Below, piece after piece: positions 8,069 through 20,150 of a DNA stretch of 64,000 nt; within the stretch, counting starts at the first letter, position 1, and each line of letters starts with the position of its first letter. This stretch comes from Amantichitinum ursilacus (GTDB lineage: Bacteria > Pseudomonadota > Gammaproteobacteria > Burkholderiales > Chitinibacteraceae): contig NZ_LAQT01000003.1 of assembly GCF_001294205.1 (NCBI RefSeq), positions 1 through 64,000 on the forward strand, given 5' to 3'. The notes beneath the pieces were generated by a model. That model did not search any database and had not been told where the DNA came from. It saw only the letters and a list, made by a program, of their open reading frames with translations. Made by a program: the position numbers and the translations under genes.

Positions 8069-10140
8069 TCAAGGCATCCATCATGCAAAAAGCATGGCTG
8101 GTCTCCTGCGCACTGTGCGCCTCGTGGGCGATGGCGGCGGATATTACCGCCGTCGACGTCAACCAGGTAACGCCGGAAAAGCAGATTATCAAGCTGACCT
8201 TTAATGGCACACCGCCCACCCCCACCAGCTTTTCGGTGACCAAGCCGGCGCGTATCGCGTTCGATTTTCCGGGCGCGGGCAATCAGGCTGGCAAAAGCAG
8301 TGTTCAGGTCAACGGCAGCGCGCTGACTGTGCTCAATATCGCCGAAGGCTCGGGCCGTACTCGCCTGGTGCTTAACCTGCAAAAACCAGCCGGTTACACC
8401 GCCAAGGTGGAAGGCAATACCTATCTGATTACGCTGGATGGCGCGCAAGCCAACACGCCAGCCGAAACCCGCCCGGTGCATTTTGCCGATGCCAAGCCGG
8501 CCGCCGCCGCGCAAAGCATCAAGGGTGTGGATTTCCGTCGCGGCCCCAACGGTGAAGGCCGTCTGGTGGTGGATTTGTCTGATCCGAACGTCGGTATCGA
8601 TATTCGCCCGCAAGGCAAATCGCTGCTGGTTGATTTTGCCAAAGCCGCGCTGCCGAAATCCCTTGAGCGCCGCATGGATGTCACCGACTTCGGTACGCCG
8701 GTGGTCAAGGTCGATGCTTATTCGCTGGGCGAAAATACCCGCCTGGCCATTGAGCCCAAAGGCAACTGGGAATACTCGGCCTACCAGACCGAAAACCGCT
8801 TTATCGTTGAAGTCCGCCCCAAGGTGGAAGACAACAAGATCAGCGCCATCAAGCCCGCGTACAAGGGCGAGAAACTGTCGCTGAACTTCCAGAACGTTGA
8901 AATCCGCACCGTGCTGCAAGTGATCGCCGAATTTACCGGCCTGAACATCATCACCAGCGATTCGGTTAACGGCAGCCTTACCCTGCGTCTGAAAGACGTA
9001 CCTTGGGACCAGGCGCTCGACATCATTCTGCAAGCCAAGGGTCTGGATCAGCGCAAGAGCGGCAACGTGCTGTGGATTGCCCCGCGCGCCGAGCTGGCTG
9101 ACAAAGAGAAGCAACAGTTCGAAGCCCAGAAGAATGTGGACGATCTGGAGCCGACCCGCACCGAATCGTTTGAGCTCAAGTACCAGAAGGGCGATGACAT
9201 CAAGAAGATGCTGAGCGACGACAAGCAACAGATGTTGTCCAAGCGCGGCAGCATTGTGGTCGATCCGCGCACCAATACGCTGTTTATCCAGGATGTATCG
9301 AGCAAGCTGGAGCAGATTCGCGCCGTGATCAACAAGATCGACGTGCCGGTCCGCCAGGTGATGATCGAAGCCCGTATCGTTGAAGCTTCGGATACCTTCA
9401 GCCGCGAGCTGGGTGCGCGTCTGGGCTGGGCATCGCTCAGCCACGTGGGCAACACCACCGTGGGTACTTCGCCAAGCCTGAGCAACTACAGCGGCACCGG
9501 TTCCAACACGGGCAACTCCAGCGCCAACACGCTGTCGGCCAGCAATCTGCTGGGCGTCAACCTGCCGGCTACTGGCCTCGGCGTGGGCAATGCCTCGACG
9601 TTTGCACTCGTTGCGCAAAGCGCCAACTGGCTGCTGGGTCTGGAACTGTCGGCACTTGAGGCAGACAGTAAGGGCAAGATTATCTCCAGCCCGCGTCTGG
9701 TGACGGCCGATCAGGTTGAAGCCGTGATCGAAGATGGTCAGCAAATCCCGTACTCGCAAAGCGCGCAGAACGGTGCCACCACCATCGCGTTCAAGGATGC
9801 AACCCTGTCGCTGCGTGTTACCCCGCAAATCACGCCGGATGGCAACGTAGTGCTGGACGTCAAGGTCAACAAGGACAGCGTGGGTCAAACCACCTCCAAC
9901 GGCCCGGCCATCAATACCAAGCACATCGAAACCAAGGTGCTGGTAGAGAATGGCGGTACGGTGGTGATCGGCGGTATCTATACGCAGACGCTGACCAACT
10001 CGGTCGACAAGACCCCGCTGCTGGGCGATATCCCGGTGCTGGGCAACCTGTTCAAGTATCACATCGATACCGACAACCGCGCCGAGCTGCTGATCTTTAT
10101 TACGCCGAAGATCATCCAGTCCGACCTGACCCTGCGTTAA
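8065..10140 (+). CDS. pilQ: Type IV pilus secretin PilQ
   Basis: Outer-membrane secretin forming the pore for the pilus fibre. The 691-residue precursor has a signal peptide (cleavage likely after AMA, near residue 26), two AMIN-type beta domains that bind peptidoglycan, a secretin/TonB short N-terminal domain ([19 protein letters not shown]), an N1 domain, and the C-terminal secretin domain ending [16 protein letters not shown] Gly/Ser/Thr/Asn-rich insertion (about residues 470-515) sits in the secretin domain. ATG at 8065 has GGAG 8 bp upstream and overlaps pilP; an in-frame upstream GTG is unlikely because it precedes the signal peptide. Confidence 0.96.
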   Translation: MIKASIMQKAWLVSCALCASWAMAADITAVDVNQVTPEKQIIKLTFNGTPPTPTSFSVTKPARIAFDFPGAGNQAGKSSVQVNGSALTVLNIAEGSGRTRLVLNLQKPAGYTAKVEGNTYLITLDGAQANTPAETRPVHFADAKPAAAAQSIKGVDFRRGPNGEGRLVVDLSDPNVGIDIRPQGKSLLVDFAKAALPKSLERRMDVTDFGTPVVKVDAYSLGENTRLAIEPKGNWEYSAYQTENRFIVEVRPKVEDNKISAIKPAYKGEKLSLNFQNVEIRTVLQVIAEFTGLNIITSDSVNGSLTLRLKDVPWDQALDIILQAKGLDQRKSGNVLWIAPRAELADKEKQQFEAQKNVDDLEPTRTESFELKYQKGDDIKKMLSDDKQQMLSKRGSIVVDPRTNTLFIQDVSSKLEQIRAVINKIDVPVRQVMIEARIVEASDTFSRELGARLGWASLSHVGNTTVGTSPSLSNYSGTGSNTGNSSANTLSASNLLGVNLPATGLGVGNASTFALVAQSANWLLGLELSALEADSKGKIISSPRLVTADQVEAVIEDGQQIPYSQSAQNGATTIAFKDATLSLRVTPQITPDGNVVLDVKVNKDSVGQTTSNGPAINTKHIETKVLVENGGTVVIGGIYTQTLTNSVDKTPLLGDIPVLGNLFKYHIDTDNRAELLIFITPKIIQSDLTLR

Positions 10141-10235
10141 GCGCGTCGCAGCACAGCCATCCTGCATGCTCATGGCGGCAGATGGCTCTAGCGCAAAGCG
10201 CTCACAGTGCCTGTCGTTGCAACTGCAACGCAGCA

Positions 10236-10264
10236 GGAAGGCCGCCCGCCCGGGCGGACTTTCC
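10236..10264 (+). other. GC-rich hairpin between pilQ and aroK
   Basis: An imperfect but strong inverted repeat (GGAAGGCCGCCCG / CGGGCGGACTTTCC, loop CC), just upstream of a second hairpin that spans the aroK start. Together they form a structured leader between pilQ and aroK. Confidence 0.5.
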
Positions 10265-10270
10265 GATAAA

Positions 10271-10813
10271 ATGCCTGGCATGAAAATGCCAGGCAATTTT
10301 TTTCTCGTCGGTTTGATGGGCGCCGGTAAAACCACGGTCGGGCGCACGCTCGCCCGGTCCACCGGCAAGACCTTTCTTGATTCCGACCACGAGATCGAAG
10401 CGCGCACCGGTGTGCGGATTCCCACCATCTTCGAGATGGAGGGTGAGGGCGGCTTTCGCGCGCGTGAATGCGCCGTGATCAGCGAGCTGACCGCCATGCA
10501 GGACATCGTGCTGGCCACCGGCGGAGGCGCGGTGCTTAATCCGGAAAACCGCGCCGCCTTGCGCCGGGGCGGCTTTGTCATCTATTTGCGCGCCAGCGTC
10601 GATGATCTGTATCAGCGCACCGCGCACGATAAAAACCGGCCCTTGCTGCAAACCGCCAACCCCAAGGCACGGCTGGCCGAACTGTTTGAAGCGCGTGATC
10701 CGCTGTATCGCGAAGTGGCCGACCTGGTGATGGATACCAGCCGCCAGACCGTCCAGCATCTAACCCACCAGTTGATTCTGCAACTTGAGAAAACACTTCA
10801 TGCGCACCGTTAA
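10271..10813 (+). CDS. aroK: Shikimate kinase
   Basis: Phosphorylates shikimate at the 3-hydroxyl with ATP, the fifth step of the chorismate pathway. The 180-residue protein has the P-loop [11 protein letters not shown] near residue 14, the shikimate-binding [20 protein letters not shown] and GGGAVL. The start is ambiguous among ATGs at 10271, 10280 and 10286, all inside a terminator-like hairpin and none with a clear ribosome-binding site. Longer in-frame starts upstream add non-homologous sequence. It is followed by aroB with a 14-bp overlap. The aroKB pair downstream of pilQ is conserved in many Proteobacteria. Confidence 0.95.
   Translation: MPGMKMPGNFFLVGLMGAGKTTVGRTLARSTGKTFLDSDHEIEARTGVRIPTIFEMEGEGGFRARECAVISELTAMQDIVLATGGGAVLNPENRAALRRGGFVIYLRASVDDLYQRTAHDKNRPLLQTANPKARLAELFEARDPLYREVADLVMDTSRQTVQHLTHQLILQLEKTLHAHR
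10272..10303 (+). terminator. Intrinsic-terminator-like hairpin overlapping the aroK start codon
   Basis: Perfect 10-bp inverted repeat TGCCTGGCAT / ATGCCAGGCA with a GAAA (GNRA) tetraloop, followed after one A by seven T. By sequence this is a textbook Rho-independent terminator, but its stem contains the candidate aroK start codons (10271, 10280, 10286) and the T-run encodes Asn-Phe-Phe of AroK. It could end pilMNOPQ transcripts, attenuate aroKB, or be opened by initiating ribosomes. Confidence 0.7.
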
Positions 10814-11860
10814 GCTTGAGCTCGGCCCCGATTCCTACGACATCCTGATCGGCCGCGACTTGCTGGCGCAGGCGGAACGCATCAGCGCATTGTTGCCGCA
10901 ACCGCGCGCCGCCATCGTCACCAATACCACCGTGGCGACCTTGTATCTGCAGCCGCTGGTGGATGCGCTCACGGCGCGCGGCGTGGACGTGTTGCCGATC
11001 GTGCTGCCCGATGGCGAGCAATACAAAACCTGGGAAACGCTCAATCTGATTTTTGATGCGCTGCTGGGCGCACGCGCCGAACGCAAAACCACGCTGATTG
11101 CACTCGGTGGCGGCGTGGTGGGCGATATGACGGGCTTTGCCGCCGCGGTGTATCAGCGAGGCGTGCCGTTTATCCAGATCCCGACCACTTTGCTGGCGCA
11201 GGTTGATTCCTCGGTGGGCGGCAAGACCGCCATCAACCATCCGCTGGGCAAGAACATGATTGGCTCGTTCTACCAGCCGCAGCTGGTGCTGGCTGATCTG
11301 GCTACGCTGGATACGCTGCCGCCGCGCGAGTTTTCCGCGGGCATGGCCGAGATCATCAAATACGGTCTGATCGACGATCTGGCGTTCTTTGAATGGCTGG
11401 AAGCCAACATTGATGCGCTGATGGCGCGCGATGTAGCGGCGCTCACCTATGCCGTCGAACGCAGCTGCCAGAACAAGGCGCGCATTGTCGGTGAAGACGA
11501 AAAAGAACAAGGCGTACGCGCGTTGTTGAACCTGGGCCACACCTTTGGCCATGCCATCGAAACCGGCATGGGCTACGGCGTGTGGTTGCATGGCGAAGGC
11601 GTTGCCGCCGGGATGGTGCTGGCCGCGCATGCCTCGCGCTTGTTGGGCCAGATTAGCGACGCTGACCTGCAACGCATTACCGGCTTGATCCGTGCCGCCG
11701 GGTTGCCGGTGCAAGCACCGGACTTTGGCTATGAGCGCTATGCCGAACTGATGGCGCAAGACAAGAAAGTGGATGCCGGCAAGATCAAGTTCATCCTGAT
11801 GCAAAAGCTGGGCCAGTCGTACATCGGCACGCTGACCCCCGACATCGTGCGCGGCGCGCT

Positions 11861-14204
<2,344 letters not shown>

Positions 14205-14590
14205 GACGCAATCTCCGCACAATGCCAAGCCGATGCGGTGCCATGTGGTGCAGATAGGGTGGGTCTAGACCCACCACTCATAGCCATAGAGAAGATTGAT
14301 CGGCGTGCAGCGTTCTTCTGCGCGGCTTTGGTCGGTGGGTCTTGACCCACCGTATGCCATTGCGTAGGCCCGGGGCGTACCCGGCTGGCGAAGTGAAAAG
14401 AGGGAGAAGGTGCCGGAGCCTGGTCGCCGCGCAGCAAGCTGTTGGCCACTGGTGCGATCGGTTCCGCTCGCCTGGGTAAGGCGGGCGCCAACCCCGGCCT
14501 GGTGGGCGGGGCGGTTTCCGGCAAGTCCGCAAGATTCGGGCTGGTCAAGACACCCCAAGACCAGGCCCGTCCGCTGCGTTGATCGACGAC
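14205..14590. other. Intergenic region between DUF2069 and leuA
   Basis: A 386-bp gap between convergent genes. Its left third holds one copy of the dispersed palindromic repeat (about 14254-14356). The rest, to 14590, is GC-rich with no gene I can support and no clear T-tailed terminator. Confidence 0.6.
14254..14356. repeat. Dispersed palindromic repeat, copy A
   Basis: Two palindromes of the type GGTGGGTC-N2-GACCCACC (near 14258-14276 and 14334-14351) face each other across about 60 bp. The inner flanks, CACTCATAGCC and GGCTTTGG, are partly complementary. The same architecture recurs at 29668-29781 and 55712-55870. This resembles a BIME/REP pair or small MITE; no transposase gene is visible in the window. 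Confidence 0.8.
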
Positions 14591-16381
14591 TTAAGCGGGT
14601 TGCGGATGGGTACGCGTGATATTGCTGTGTAACTTGTTAACGGCCGAGATATACGCCTTGGCGCTGGCCACCAGAATGTCGGTATCGGCGCCCTGGCCGT
14701 TGACGACGCGACCATCGCGTTCCAGCCGCACGGTCACTTCGCCCTGGCTGTCGGTGCCTTGGGTAATGGCATTTACCGAATAAAGCTGTAATTCCGCGCC
14801 GCTGCCCACAATCGATTCGATCGCCTTGAAGGCGGCATCGATCGGGCCGTCGCCCTCGCATTGCACGCGTTTTTCGGTGCCGTTTTCGGCCATCACTAAC
14901 GTTGCGGTCGGGATCTCGCCGGTTTCCGAAACCACCTTCAGCGAGGTCAGACGCCAGGTATCTTGTTCTTTGTTGATCAGCTCGGCCGAGACCAGCGCGT
15001 GTAAATCCTCGTCGAAGATCTCGCGCTTGCGGTCAGCCAGTTCTTTAAAGCGCGCAAACGCTGCGTTGAGCGCTTCTTCGCTGGCCAGCTCGATGCCCAG
15101 TTCGCCCAGCTTGGTCTTGAACGCATTGCGGCCCGACAGCTTGCCCAGGGTCAAACGGTTGGTGCTCCAGCCCACCGATTCGGCGCTCATGATCTCGTAG
15201 GTTTCACGATGCTTGAGCACGCCGTCCTGATGGATACCCGATTCGTGCGCAAACGCATTCGCGCCGACAATGGCCTTGTTCGGCTGCACCGGGTAACCGG
15301 TAATGGTGGACACCAGCTTGGACGTCGGCACAATTTGCGTGGCGTCGATTTGCGTTTCGACCTGGAAGACATCCTTGCGCGTTTTCACCGCCATCACGAT
15401 TTCTTCGAGGCTGGCATTGCCAGCGCGTTCGCCCAAGCCATTGATGGTGCATTCCACCTGCCGCGCGCCGCCCAGCACTGCTGCCAGTGAGTTGGCCACG
15501 GCCATGCCCAGATCGTCGTGGCAATGCGCCGACCAGATCACCGATTCACCGCCCGGTGTGGCTGCGATCAGATCGCGGAAAAAGCGTTCGGTCAGGCCCG
15601 GAATGGCGTAACCGACGGTGTCGGGCACGTTGATGGTTTTCGCGCCTGCCTTGATCACTTCGCCAAAGATATACGCAAGGAATGCCGGGTCGGAGCGCAA
15701 TGCATCTTCGGCCGAGAATTCGACGTCATCGGTATATTCGCGAGCGATCAACACCGATTTGACGGCGGCTTCCACCACTTGCTCGGGCGCCATGCGCAGC
15801 TTCTTTTCCATATGGATCGGGCTGGTGGCGATAAACGTATGCACACGGCCACGCGCGGCCGGGCGGATGGCTTCGCCTGCGGCGCGCACATCACGCTCGT
15901 TGGCGCGGGCCAGCGAACAGACGGTGGATTCTTTGATGATGCCGGCGATGGTGCGGATTGATTCGGCATCGCCCGGGCTGGCGGCGGCAAAACCGGCTTC
16001 GATCACATCAACACCCAGGCGCTCCAGCTGGCGGGCAATGCGGATTTTTTCTTCACGCGTCATCGAAGCGCCGGGCGATTGCTCGCCGTCGCGCAAGGTG
16101 GTGTCGAATACAAACAGACGTTCGCCCATGTTTGGTGTGCTCCGTGTGCTGGCCACGCTGGCCGTGCCGCTAAAAAAGGACTGGATGTCGAAGGAACGCC
16201 CCTGACTGGCGGCAAGTTGCGAAACACGATTGAGCTGGGACAACGGCATGGAGCCGCGTTCGCGCCACTTATAGATGGCGGCGCGCGAGACGGGATCGTC
16301 GGGGAAGAGGCGATTCAGCGCATCAGCCAGCTCACTGGGGCCGCCGAACTGTGCGATCAAACGTTCAATGTCCACGGACAT
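14591..16381 (-). CDS. leuA: 2-isopropylmalate synthase with N-terminal helix-turn-helix extension
   Basis: Condenses acetyl-CoA with 2-oxoisovalerate, the committed step of leucine synthesis. The catalytic TIM barrel starts near residue 88 ([13 protein letters not shown] at 92-104), has the metal ligands in the [11 protein letters not shown] stretch and HESGIHQDG, and ends in the leucine-binding LeuA dimer domain. Residues 1-75 are extra: [14 protein letters not shown]...[16 protein letters not shown] reads like a Cro/YdaS-type helix-turn-helix. I recall such a domain ('carph-isopro') being recorded on some IPM synthases and phage-type repressors, but could not check this. ATG 16381 with GGAG upstream is preferred to TTG 16393. 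Total 596 residues, about 85 longer than usual. Repeated half-sites cover its promoter. Confidence 0.95.
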   Translation of the reverse strand: MSVDIERLIAQFGGPSELADALNRLFPDDPVSRAAIYKWRERGSMPLSQLNRVSQLAASQGRSFDIQSFFSGTASVASTRSTPNMGERLFVFDTTLRDGEQSPGASMTREEKIRIARQLERLGVDVIEAGFAAASPGDAESIRTIAGIIKESTVCSLARANERDVRAAGEAIRPAARGRVHTFIATSPIHMEKKLRMAPEQVVEAAVKSVLIAREYTDDVEFSAEDALRSDPAFLAYIFGEVIKAGAKTINVPDTVGYAIPGLTERFFRDLIAATPGGESVIWSAHCHDDLGMAVANSLAAVLGGARQVECTINGLGERAGNASLEEIVMAVKTRKDVFQVETQIDATQIVPTSKLVSTITGYPVQPNKAIVGANAFAHESGIHQDGVLKHRETYEIMSAESVGWSTNRLTLGKLSGRNAFKTKLGELGIELASEEALNAAFARFKELADRKREIFDEDLHALVSAELINKEQDTWRLTSLKVVSETGEIPTATLVMAENGTEKRVQCEGDGPIDAAFKAIESIVGSGAELQLYSVNAITQGTDSQGEVTVRLERDGRVVNGQGADTDILVASAKAYISAVNKLHSNITRTHPQPA

Positions 16382-16388
16382 GTCATGC

Positions 16389-16407
16389 TCCAACTCAGAA
16401 TGTTGGA
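16389..16407. promoter_or_regulatory. Candidate operator dyad at the leuA transcription start
   Basis: TCCAAC and GTTGGA separated by 7 bp, immediately downstream of the leuA -10. It is one part of a wider cluster of GGACA/TGTCC and AGACA elements at 16369, 16376, 16405, 16425, 16446, 16489 and 16499. Two neighbouring pairs are spaced 20 bp and 10 bp, close to whole helical turns. Possible binding sites for LeuA's own N-terminal domain. Confidence 0.45.
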
Positions 16408-16408
16408 C

Positions 16409-16438
16409 AGCATAAAACGACCGTGGACATTAAGTCAA
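16409..16438 (-). promoter_or_regulatory. Sigma-70-type promoter of leuA
   Basis: On the minus strand TTGACT (16433-16438) is followed, after 18 bp, by TATGCT (16409-16414). This predicts a start of transcription within about 25 nt of the leuA ATG, on top of the dyad at 16389-16407. Confidence 0.6.
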
Positions 16439-16496
16439 AACATTTTGTCCGATTTAACGCTAAAGGTTCGCTGAGAACATCGAACGTTAGACAAAA

Positions 16497-17294
16497 TTAG
16501 ACATCGTGGCGATTGTGATTGGCCAGGCGGGCCGGTTTACCGCGCCCGATAAAGCGCCACACCCACATCACATAGCCCGAGAAGCCATAGGCGATAAACA
16601 TGCAGAACAGCACCAGTGGCGGCTTGGCCACCAGCAACATCAGCAACAGCATCAACGCCAGCAGTGCCACAAACGGCACCGTCTTGCGCATATTGATTTC
16701 CTTGAAGCTCCAGAACTTGACGTTGGACACCATCGTCAGCCCGGCAAACAAGGTGAGAAACAGCGCTACCCACGGCATGATGCCGGTCAGGATGTAGAGG
16801 TCATCGGCGTATTCGTGGCAGATCCACACCAGCCCGGCCACCAGCGCCGCGGCCGAAGGTGACGGCAGGCCCTGAAACCAGCGCTTGTCGGTCACTTCCA
16901 GATTGGTGTTAAAGCGCGCCAGGCGCAGCGCCGCGCCGGCGCAGTACACAAACGCCACCATCCAGCCCACTTTGCCAAAATCACGCAGCGCCCATTCGTA
17001 CACCACCAGCGCCGGGGCCACACCGAAAGACACCATGTCGGACAGGCTATCGAACTCCGCGCCAAACGCCGATTGCGTTTTGGTCATGCGTGCCACGCGG
17101 CCATCCAGGCCATCAAGCACCATCGCCACAAAAATGGCCACTGCAGCAGGCACAAAGTTTTTGTTCATCGACTGCACGATGGCGTAAAAGCCTGCGAACA
17201 GCGCCGCCAGCGTAAACAGATTGGGCAGCAGATAAATGCTTTGGCGGCGGATATTGATATTGCGCTTGTTAGGCACGGGCAAGGGATTGGGCAT
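16497..17294 (-). CDS. pssA: CDP-diacylglycerol--serine O-phosphatidyltransferase
   Basis: Makes phosphatidylserine from CDP-diacylglycerol and serine at the inner membrane, feeding Psd. The 265-residue protein is hydrophobic with about seven to eight membrane segments and carries the CDP-alcohol phosphotransferase motif as DGLDGRVARMTKT followed by GAEFDSLSD (DGx2ARx8Gx3Dx3D). It belongs to the integral-membrane type, unlike the peripheral E. coli enzyme. It lies between psd and leuA on the same strand; the 115-bp gap to leuA holds the leuA promoter and repeated half-sites, one of which overlaps the pssA stop. Confidence 0.94.
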   Translation of the reverse strand: MPNPLPVPNKRNINIRRQSIYLLPNLFTLAALFAGFYAIVQSMNKNFVPAAVAIFVAMVLDGLDGRVARMTKTQSAFGAEFDSLSDMVSFGVAPALVVYEWALRDFGKVGWMVAFVYCAGAALRLARFNTNLEVTDKRWFQGLPSPSAAALVAGLVWICHEYADDLYILTGIMPWVALFLTLFAGLTMVSNVKFWSFKEINMRKTVPFVALLALMLLLMLLVAKPPLVLFCMFIAYGFSGYVMWVWRFIGRGKPARLANHNRHDV

Positions 17295-17381
17295 AGCGAT
17301 CCGTCAGCGATTACAACTTCAATTGCAGGCCGCCAGCCCGGCCGCAACCATGATCATGATCGCGACGAGCTGGCGCTGGCG

Positions 17382-18026
17382 TCAGGCCAGTTCAGCCAGA
17401 ATGGTTTCGGTGGCCGAAACCTTGTCACCGATGGTCACGCGCGCTTGCGCGGTCAGCGGCAGGTACACATCAACGCGCGAACCAAAGCGGATAAAGCCAT
17501 AACGCTGGCCACGCGCCAGTTGGTCGCCCACCTTGGCGTAACACACGATACGGCGCGCCACCAGGCCCGCGATCTGCACGTAGGTTACCTTGGTGCCATC
17601 AGCCAGCGTCGCCAACACCGCGTTGCGCTCGTTTTCAGTCGAGGCCTTGGAGACGGCGGCGTTCAGAAACGAACCGGCGTTGTACACCACTTCGTCCACG
17701 CGGCCATCCACGGGGCTACGGTTGGAGTGCACATTGAACACGTTCATGAACACGCTGATCTTCAGCGCTTCCACTTTGCGATACGGGTCCATGGCTTTTT
17801 CGACCACCACAATGCGGCCATCGGCGGGGCTCAGCACGGCCTTGGGGTCTTGCGGAATCACCCGCGCCGGATCGCGGAAAAACTGCACCACAAACACGGT
17901 GACGATCCAGAACGGAATGGACCACCAGCCCGCCAGCCAGGTAACCAGCAGCGACACGACGATGGCGATCGTAATAAACGGCCAACCTTCGCGGGCCAGA
18001 ATAGGGTGGGGATAGTGGTTGTTCAT
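17382..18026 (-). CDS. psd: Phosphatidylserine decarboxylase proenzyme (short form)
   Basis: Decarboxylates phosphatidylserine to phosphatidylethanolamine. The 214-residue protein is of the short family: an N-terminal membrane hairpin (about 18-45), the Ser/His-containing core ([14 protein letters not shown]), and the self-cleavage site RFGS, with Gly182-Ser183, where Ser becomes the pyruvoyl group. It lies 87 bp upstream of pssA, so consecutive pathway steps are encoded together. The start ATG at 18026 gives the expected [16 protein letters not shown]-terminus. Confidence 0.94.
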   Translation of the reverse strand: MNNHYPHPILAREGWPFITIAIVVSLLVTWLAGWWSIPFWIVTVFVVQFFRDPARVIPQDPKAVLSPADGRIVVVEKAMDPYRKVEALKISVFMNVFNVHSNRSPVDGRVDEVVYNAGSFLNAAVSKASTENERNAVLATLADGTKVTYVQIAGLVARRIVCYAKVGDQLARGQRYGFIRFGSRVDVYLPLTAQARVTIGDKVSATETILAELA

Positions 18027-18073
18027 GTCTTTTTATCTTGTCCGAGTTGCATACGCAGAGGGCCGATTGTAAC

Positions 18074-18670
18074 TCAGCCACCCTGAGCCGTGTCGGGCGC
18101 GGCGAGCGCCAGCATGCGTAAAAAATCTTCGCGCAGCAGGCCGTATAACAGCACGTCTTCAAGGCCCGCAATGCTTCTGGTATAGCCTGGCCGCAGCCCT
18201 TCTGACTGAAAGCCCAGCCGTTCCAGAATGCATATTGACGGCGCATTGCGTGCAAAGGCCGTGGCGTCCAGCCGGTACAGGCCCAGATGCTGAAACGCAA
18301 AAATGACCAAGGCGCGGGCAGCTTCGGTGGCGTAACCACGGCCCCAGTACGGCTGGGCCATCCAGTAACCCAGCTCGGCGCGATGGCCCGGCTGCATATC
18401 GTGCAGCTCCACGCAGCCCAGCATTCGGCCGTCGGCGCGGTCGCGCACGGCCAGATACAGCGCATTGCCGCGATTCCAGTGTTCTTCGTGCGTGTCCACC
18501 CATGCTTGCGCCATGCCATCCGGGTAGGGATGTGGCGTGTTGACCAGCATTTCGGCCACGCCAAAATCGCCAGCAAATTCGGCGATACGATCGGCGTCGG
18601 CAACGGTAAAACCGCTTAGCAACAAGCGGGGCGTGAGCAAAACCGGGATATCGGGCATGGCCTGCGGCAA
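18074..18670 (-). CDS. GNAT-family N-acetyltransferase (RimJ/RimL-like)
   Basis: A 198-residue GCN5-related acetyltransferase. It begins LLTPRLLLSGFTVADADRIAEF, typical of the RimJ/RimL group, and has the acetyl-CoA segment ELGYWMAQPYWGRGYATEAARALVIFAF (residues ~95-122), followed by LDATAFARNAPSICILERLGFQSEG. This group modifies protein N-termini or small amines; substrate is unknown. An alternative ATG lies four codons in. It sits between the permease and psd with no clear operon link. Confidence 0.85.
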   Translation of the reverse strand: MPQAMPDIPVLLTPRLLLSGFTVADADRIAEFAGDFGVAEMLVNTPHPYPDGMAQAWVDTHEEHWNRGNALYLAVRDRADGRMLGCVELHDMQPGHRAELGYWMAQPYWGRGYATEAARALVIFAFQHLGLYRLDATAFARNAPSICILERLGFQSEGLRPGYTRSIAGLEDVLLYGLLREDFLRMLALAAPDTAQGG

Positions 18671-18715
18671 AAAGTGTCAAAGATTTCAATGTACACGCTA
18701 CGCGCCACAATGCGC

Positions 18716-18737
18716 AGCGGGGGCCGCAGCCCCCGCT
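18716..18737. terminator. Possible terminator hairpin after the amino acid permease
   Basis: Perfect stem GCGGGGGC / GCCCCCGC with loop CGCA, extended by an A-T pair. On the minus strand it follows the permease stop by about 28 bp. The T-tract is poor on that strand, so it may be Rho-assisted or only an RNA-stabilising hairpin. Confidence 0.5.
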
Positions 18738-18764
18738 TTACCCGGCTTGATACGCCGACGTTAT

Positions 18765-20150
18765 TTACGCCAGCGCCGAGTGCTTGCGCGAATACACAAA
18801 ATAGATGGCCAGGCCGATCAACAACCAGATACCAAACGCGGTCCACGTCACCGCGCCCAGATGGCACATCAGGAAGACGCAGAACGCCACCGCCACCAGC
18901 GGCAACACCGGCACGCCCGGGCAGCGGAAAGCGCGATGCAGATCGGGCCGCGTTTTGCGCAGCACGATCACGCTGATCGACACCAGCGAGAATGCCGCCA
19001 GCGTACCGATATTGATCAGCTCGGCCAGCACATTCAGCGGCACCAGCGCGGCCAGAATCGCAAACACAAAGCCCACCAGCCACGTGGTCAGCCACGGCGT
19101 TTTAAAGCGTGGATGCACTTTGGACAGGCCCGACGGCAGCAGACCATCGCGAGACATCGCAAAAATCACGCGCGTCTGGCCATAGGTCATCACCAGAATC
19201 ACCGTGGTCATGCCCAGGATGGCGCCCAGATCAACAAAGCCAGCCACCCAGTTCTGGCCCGCATATTGCAGCGCCAGCGATACCGGATGATCCACGCCCG
19301 CAAACTGCGCAAACGGCACGATGCCCGTCATGATGGCCGACACCGCCACATACAGCAGCGTGCACACCGCCAGCGAACCGATGATGCCAATCGGCAGATC
19401 GCGCTTGGGATTGCGCACTTCTTCGGCCGCCGAAGACACCGCGTCAAAGCCGATAAAGGCAAAGAACACCAGCGCTGCGGCATTGAACACGCCGTTAAAG
19501 CCGAATGGCATAAACGGGGTCCAGTTGGCGGGTTTGACATAGCCCACGCCCACCACAATAAACAGCAGCACGATGCCGACCTTGATCGCCACGAGCACGT
19601 TGTTAAGCCGGGCAAAGCCAGCCACGCCCACTGAAACCAGCGCTGTAATCGCCATCATGATGGCAAAGGCGGGCAGGTTGATCAGCGTGTACTTGCCCGG
19701 CACTGCACCCGGCGCGGCGGTCAGTACCGTCGGCAAGTCGATATGAAACCCGTGCAGCAGCGACTGCAGATAGCCCGACCAGCCCACGGACACTGCCGAT
19801 GCGGCCAGGCCATATTCCAGCAGCAAATCCCAGCCAATAATCCACGCCACCAGCTCGCCGAGCGTGGCGTAGGAATACGTATAGATCGAGCCCGAGACCG
19901 GAATGGCCGAGGCGAATTCGGCATACGCCAGCGCCGACAAGCCACATGCGATGGCGGCCAGCACAAATGACAGGGTCAGCGCCGGGCCGGCGGTGAGCGC
20001 GCCGGTGCCGGTCAGCACAAAAATGCCGGTGCCGATAATCGCGCCGATACCCATCAGGATCAGGTCGACCGGGCCGAGCGCTTTTTTAAGTTGCGAGACG
20101 CCACTGGCGGCGATCATCGCGTCGATGTTTTTGGTACGAAACAGTTTCAT
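18765..20150 (-). CDS. APC-family amino acid permease
   Basis: A 461-residue secondary transporter with 12 or so hydrophobic helices of the amino acid-polyamine-organocation superfamily. Signature stretches are GIGAIIGTGIFVLTG in TM1 and YAEFASAIPVSGSIYTYSYATLGE in TM2-3, with FFAFIGFDAVSSAAEEVRNP in TM6-7. These are closest to the cationic or YfnA/YhdG-like amino acid transporters. The substrate cannot be assigned from sequence. It is transcribed alone on the minus strand, with a long (372-bp) upstream region containing a nested hairpin near 20285-20321. Confidence 0.9.
   Translation of the reverse strand: MKLFRTKNIDAMIAASGVSQLKKALGPVDLILMGIGAIIGTGIFVLTGTGALTAGPALTLSFVLAAIACGLSALAYAEFASAIPVSGSIYTYSYATLGELVAWIIGWDLLLEYGLAASAVSVGWSGYLQSLLHGFHIDLPTVLTAAPGAVPGKYTLINLPAFAIMMAITALVSVGVAGFARLNNVLVAIKVGIVLLFIVVGVGYVKPANWTPFMPFGFNGVFNAAALVFFAFIGFDAVSSAAEEVRNPKRDLPIGIIGSLAVCTLLYVAVSAIMTGIVPFAQFAGVDHPVSLALQYAGQNWVAGFVDLGAILGMTTVILVMTYGQTRVIFAMSRDGLLPSGLSKVHPRFKTPWLTTWLVGFVFAILAALVPLNVLAELINIGTLAAFSLVSISVIVLRKTRPDLHRAFRCPGVPVLPLVAVAFCVFLMCHLGAVTWTAFGIWLLIGLAIYFVYSRKHSALA

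Noticed and set aside
7936-10581. 881-codon open frame on the minus strand across pilQ
   Set aside because: It is the mirror of the pilQ and aroK coding frame in GC-rich DNA. The translation has no domain and is rich in Arg/His/Gln, while pilQ on the plus strand has all secretin motifs.
14366-14590. Possible gene remnant downstream of repeat copy A
   Set aside because: Short frames on both strands but none with a start signal, domain or coherent codon pattern.
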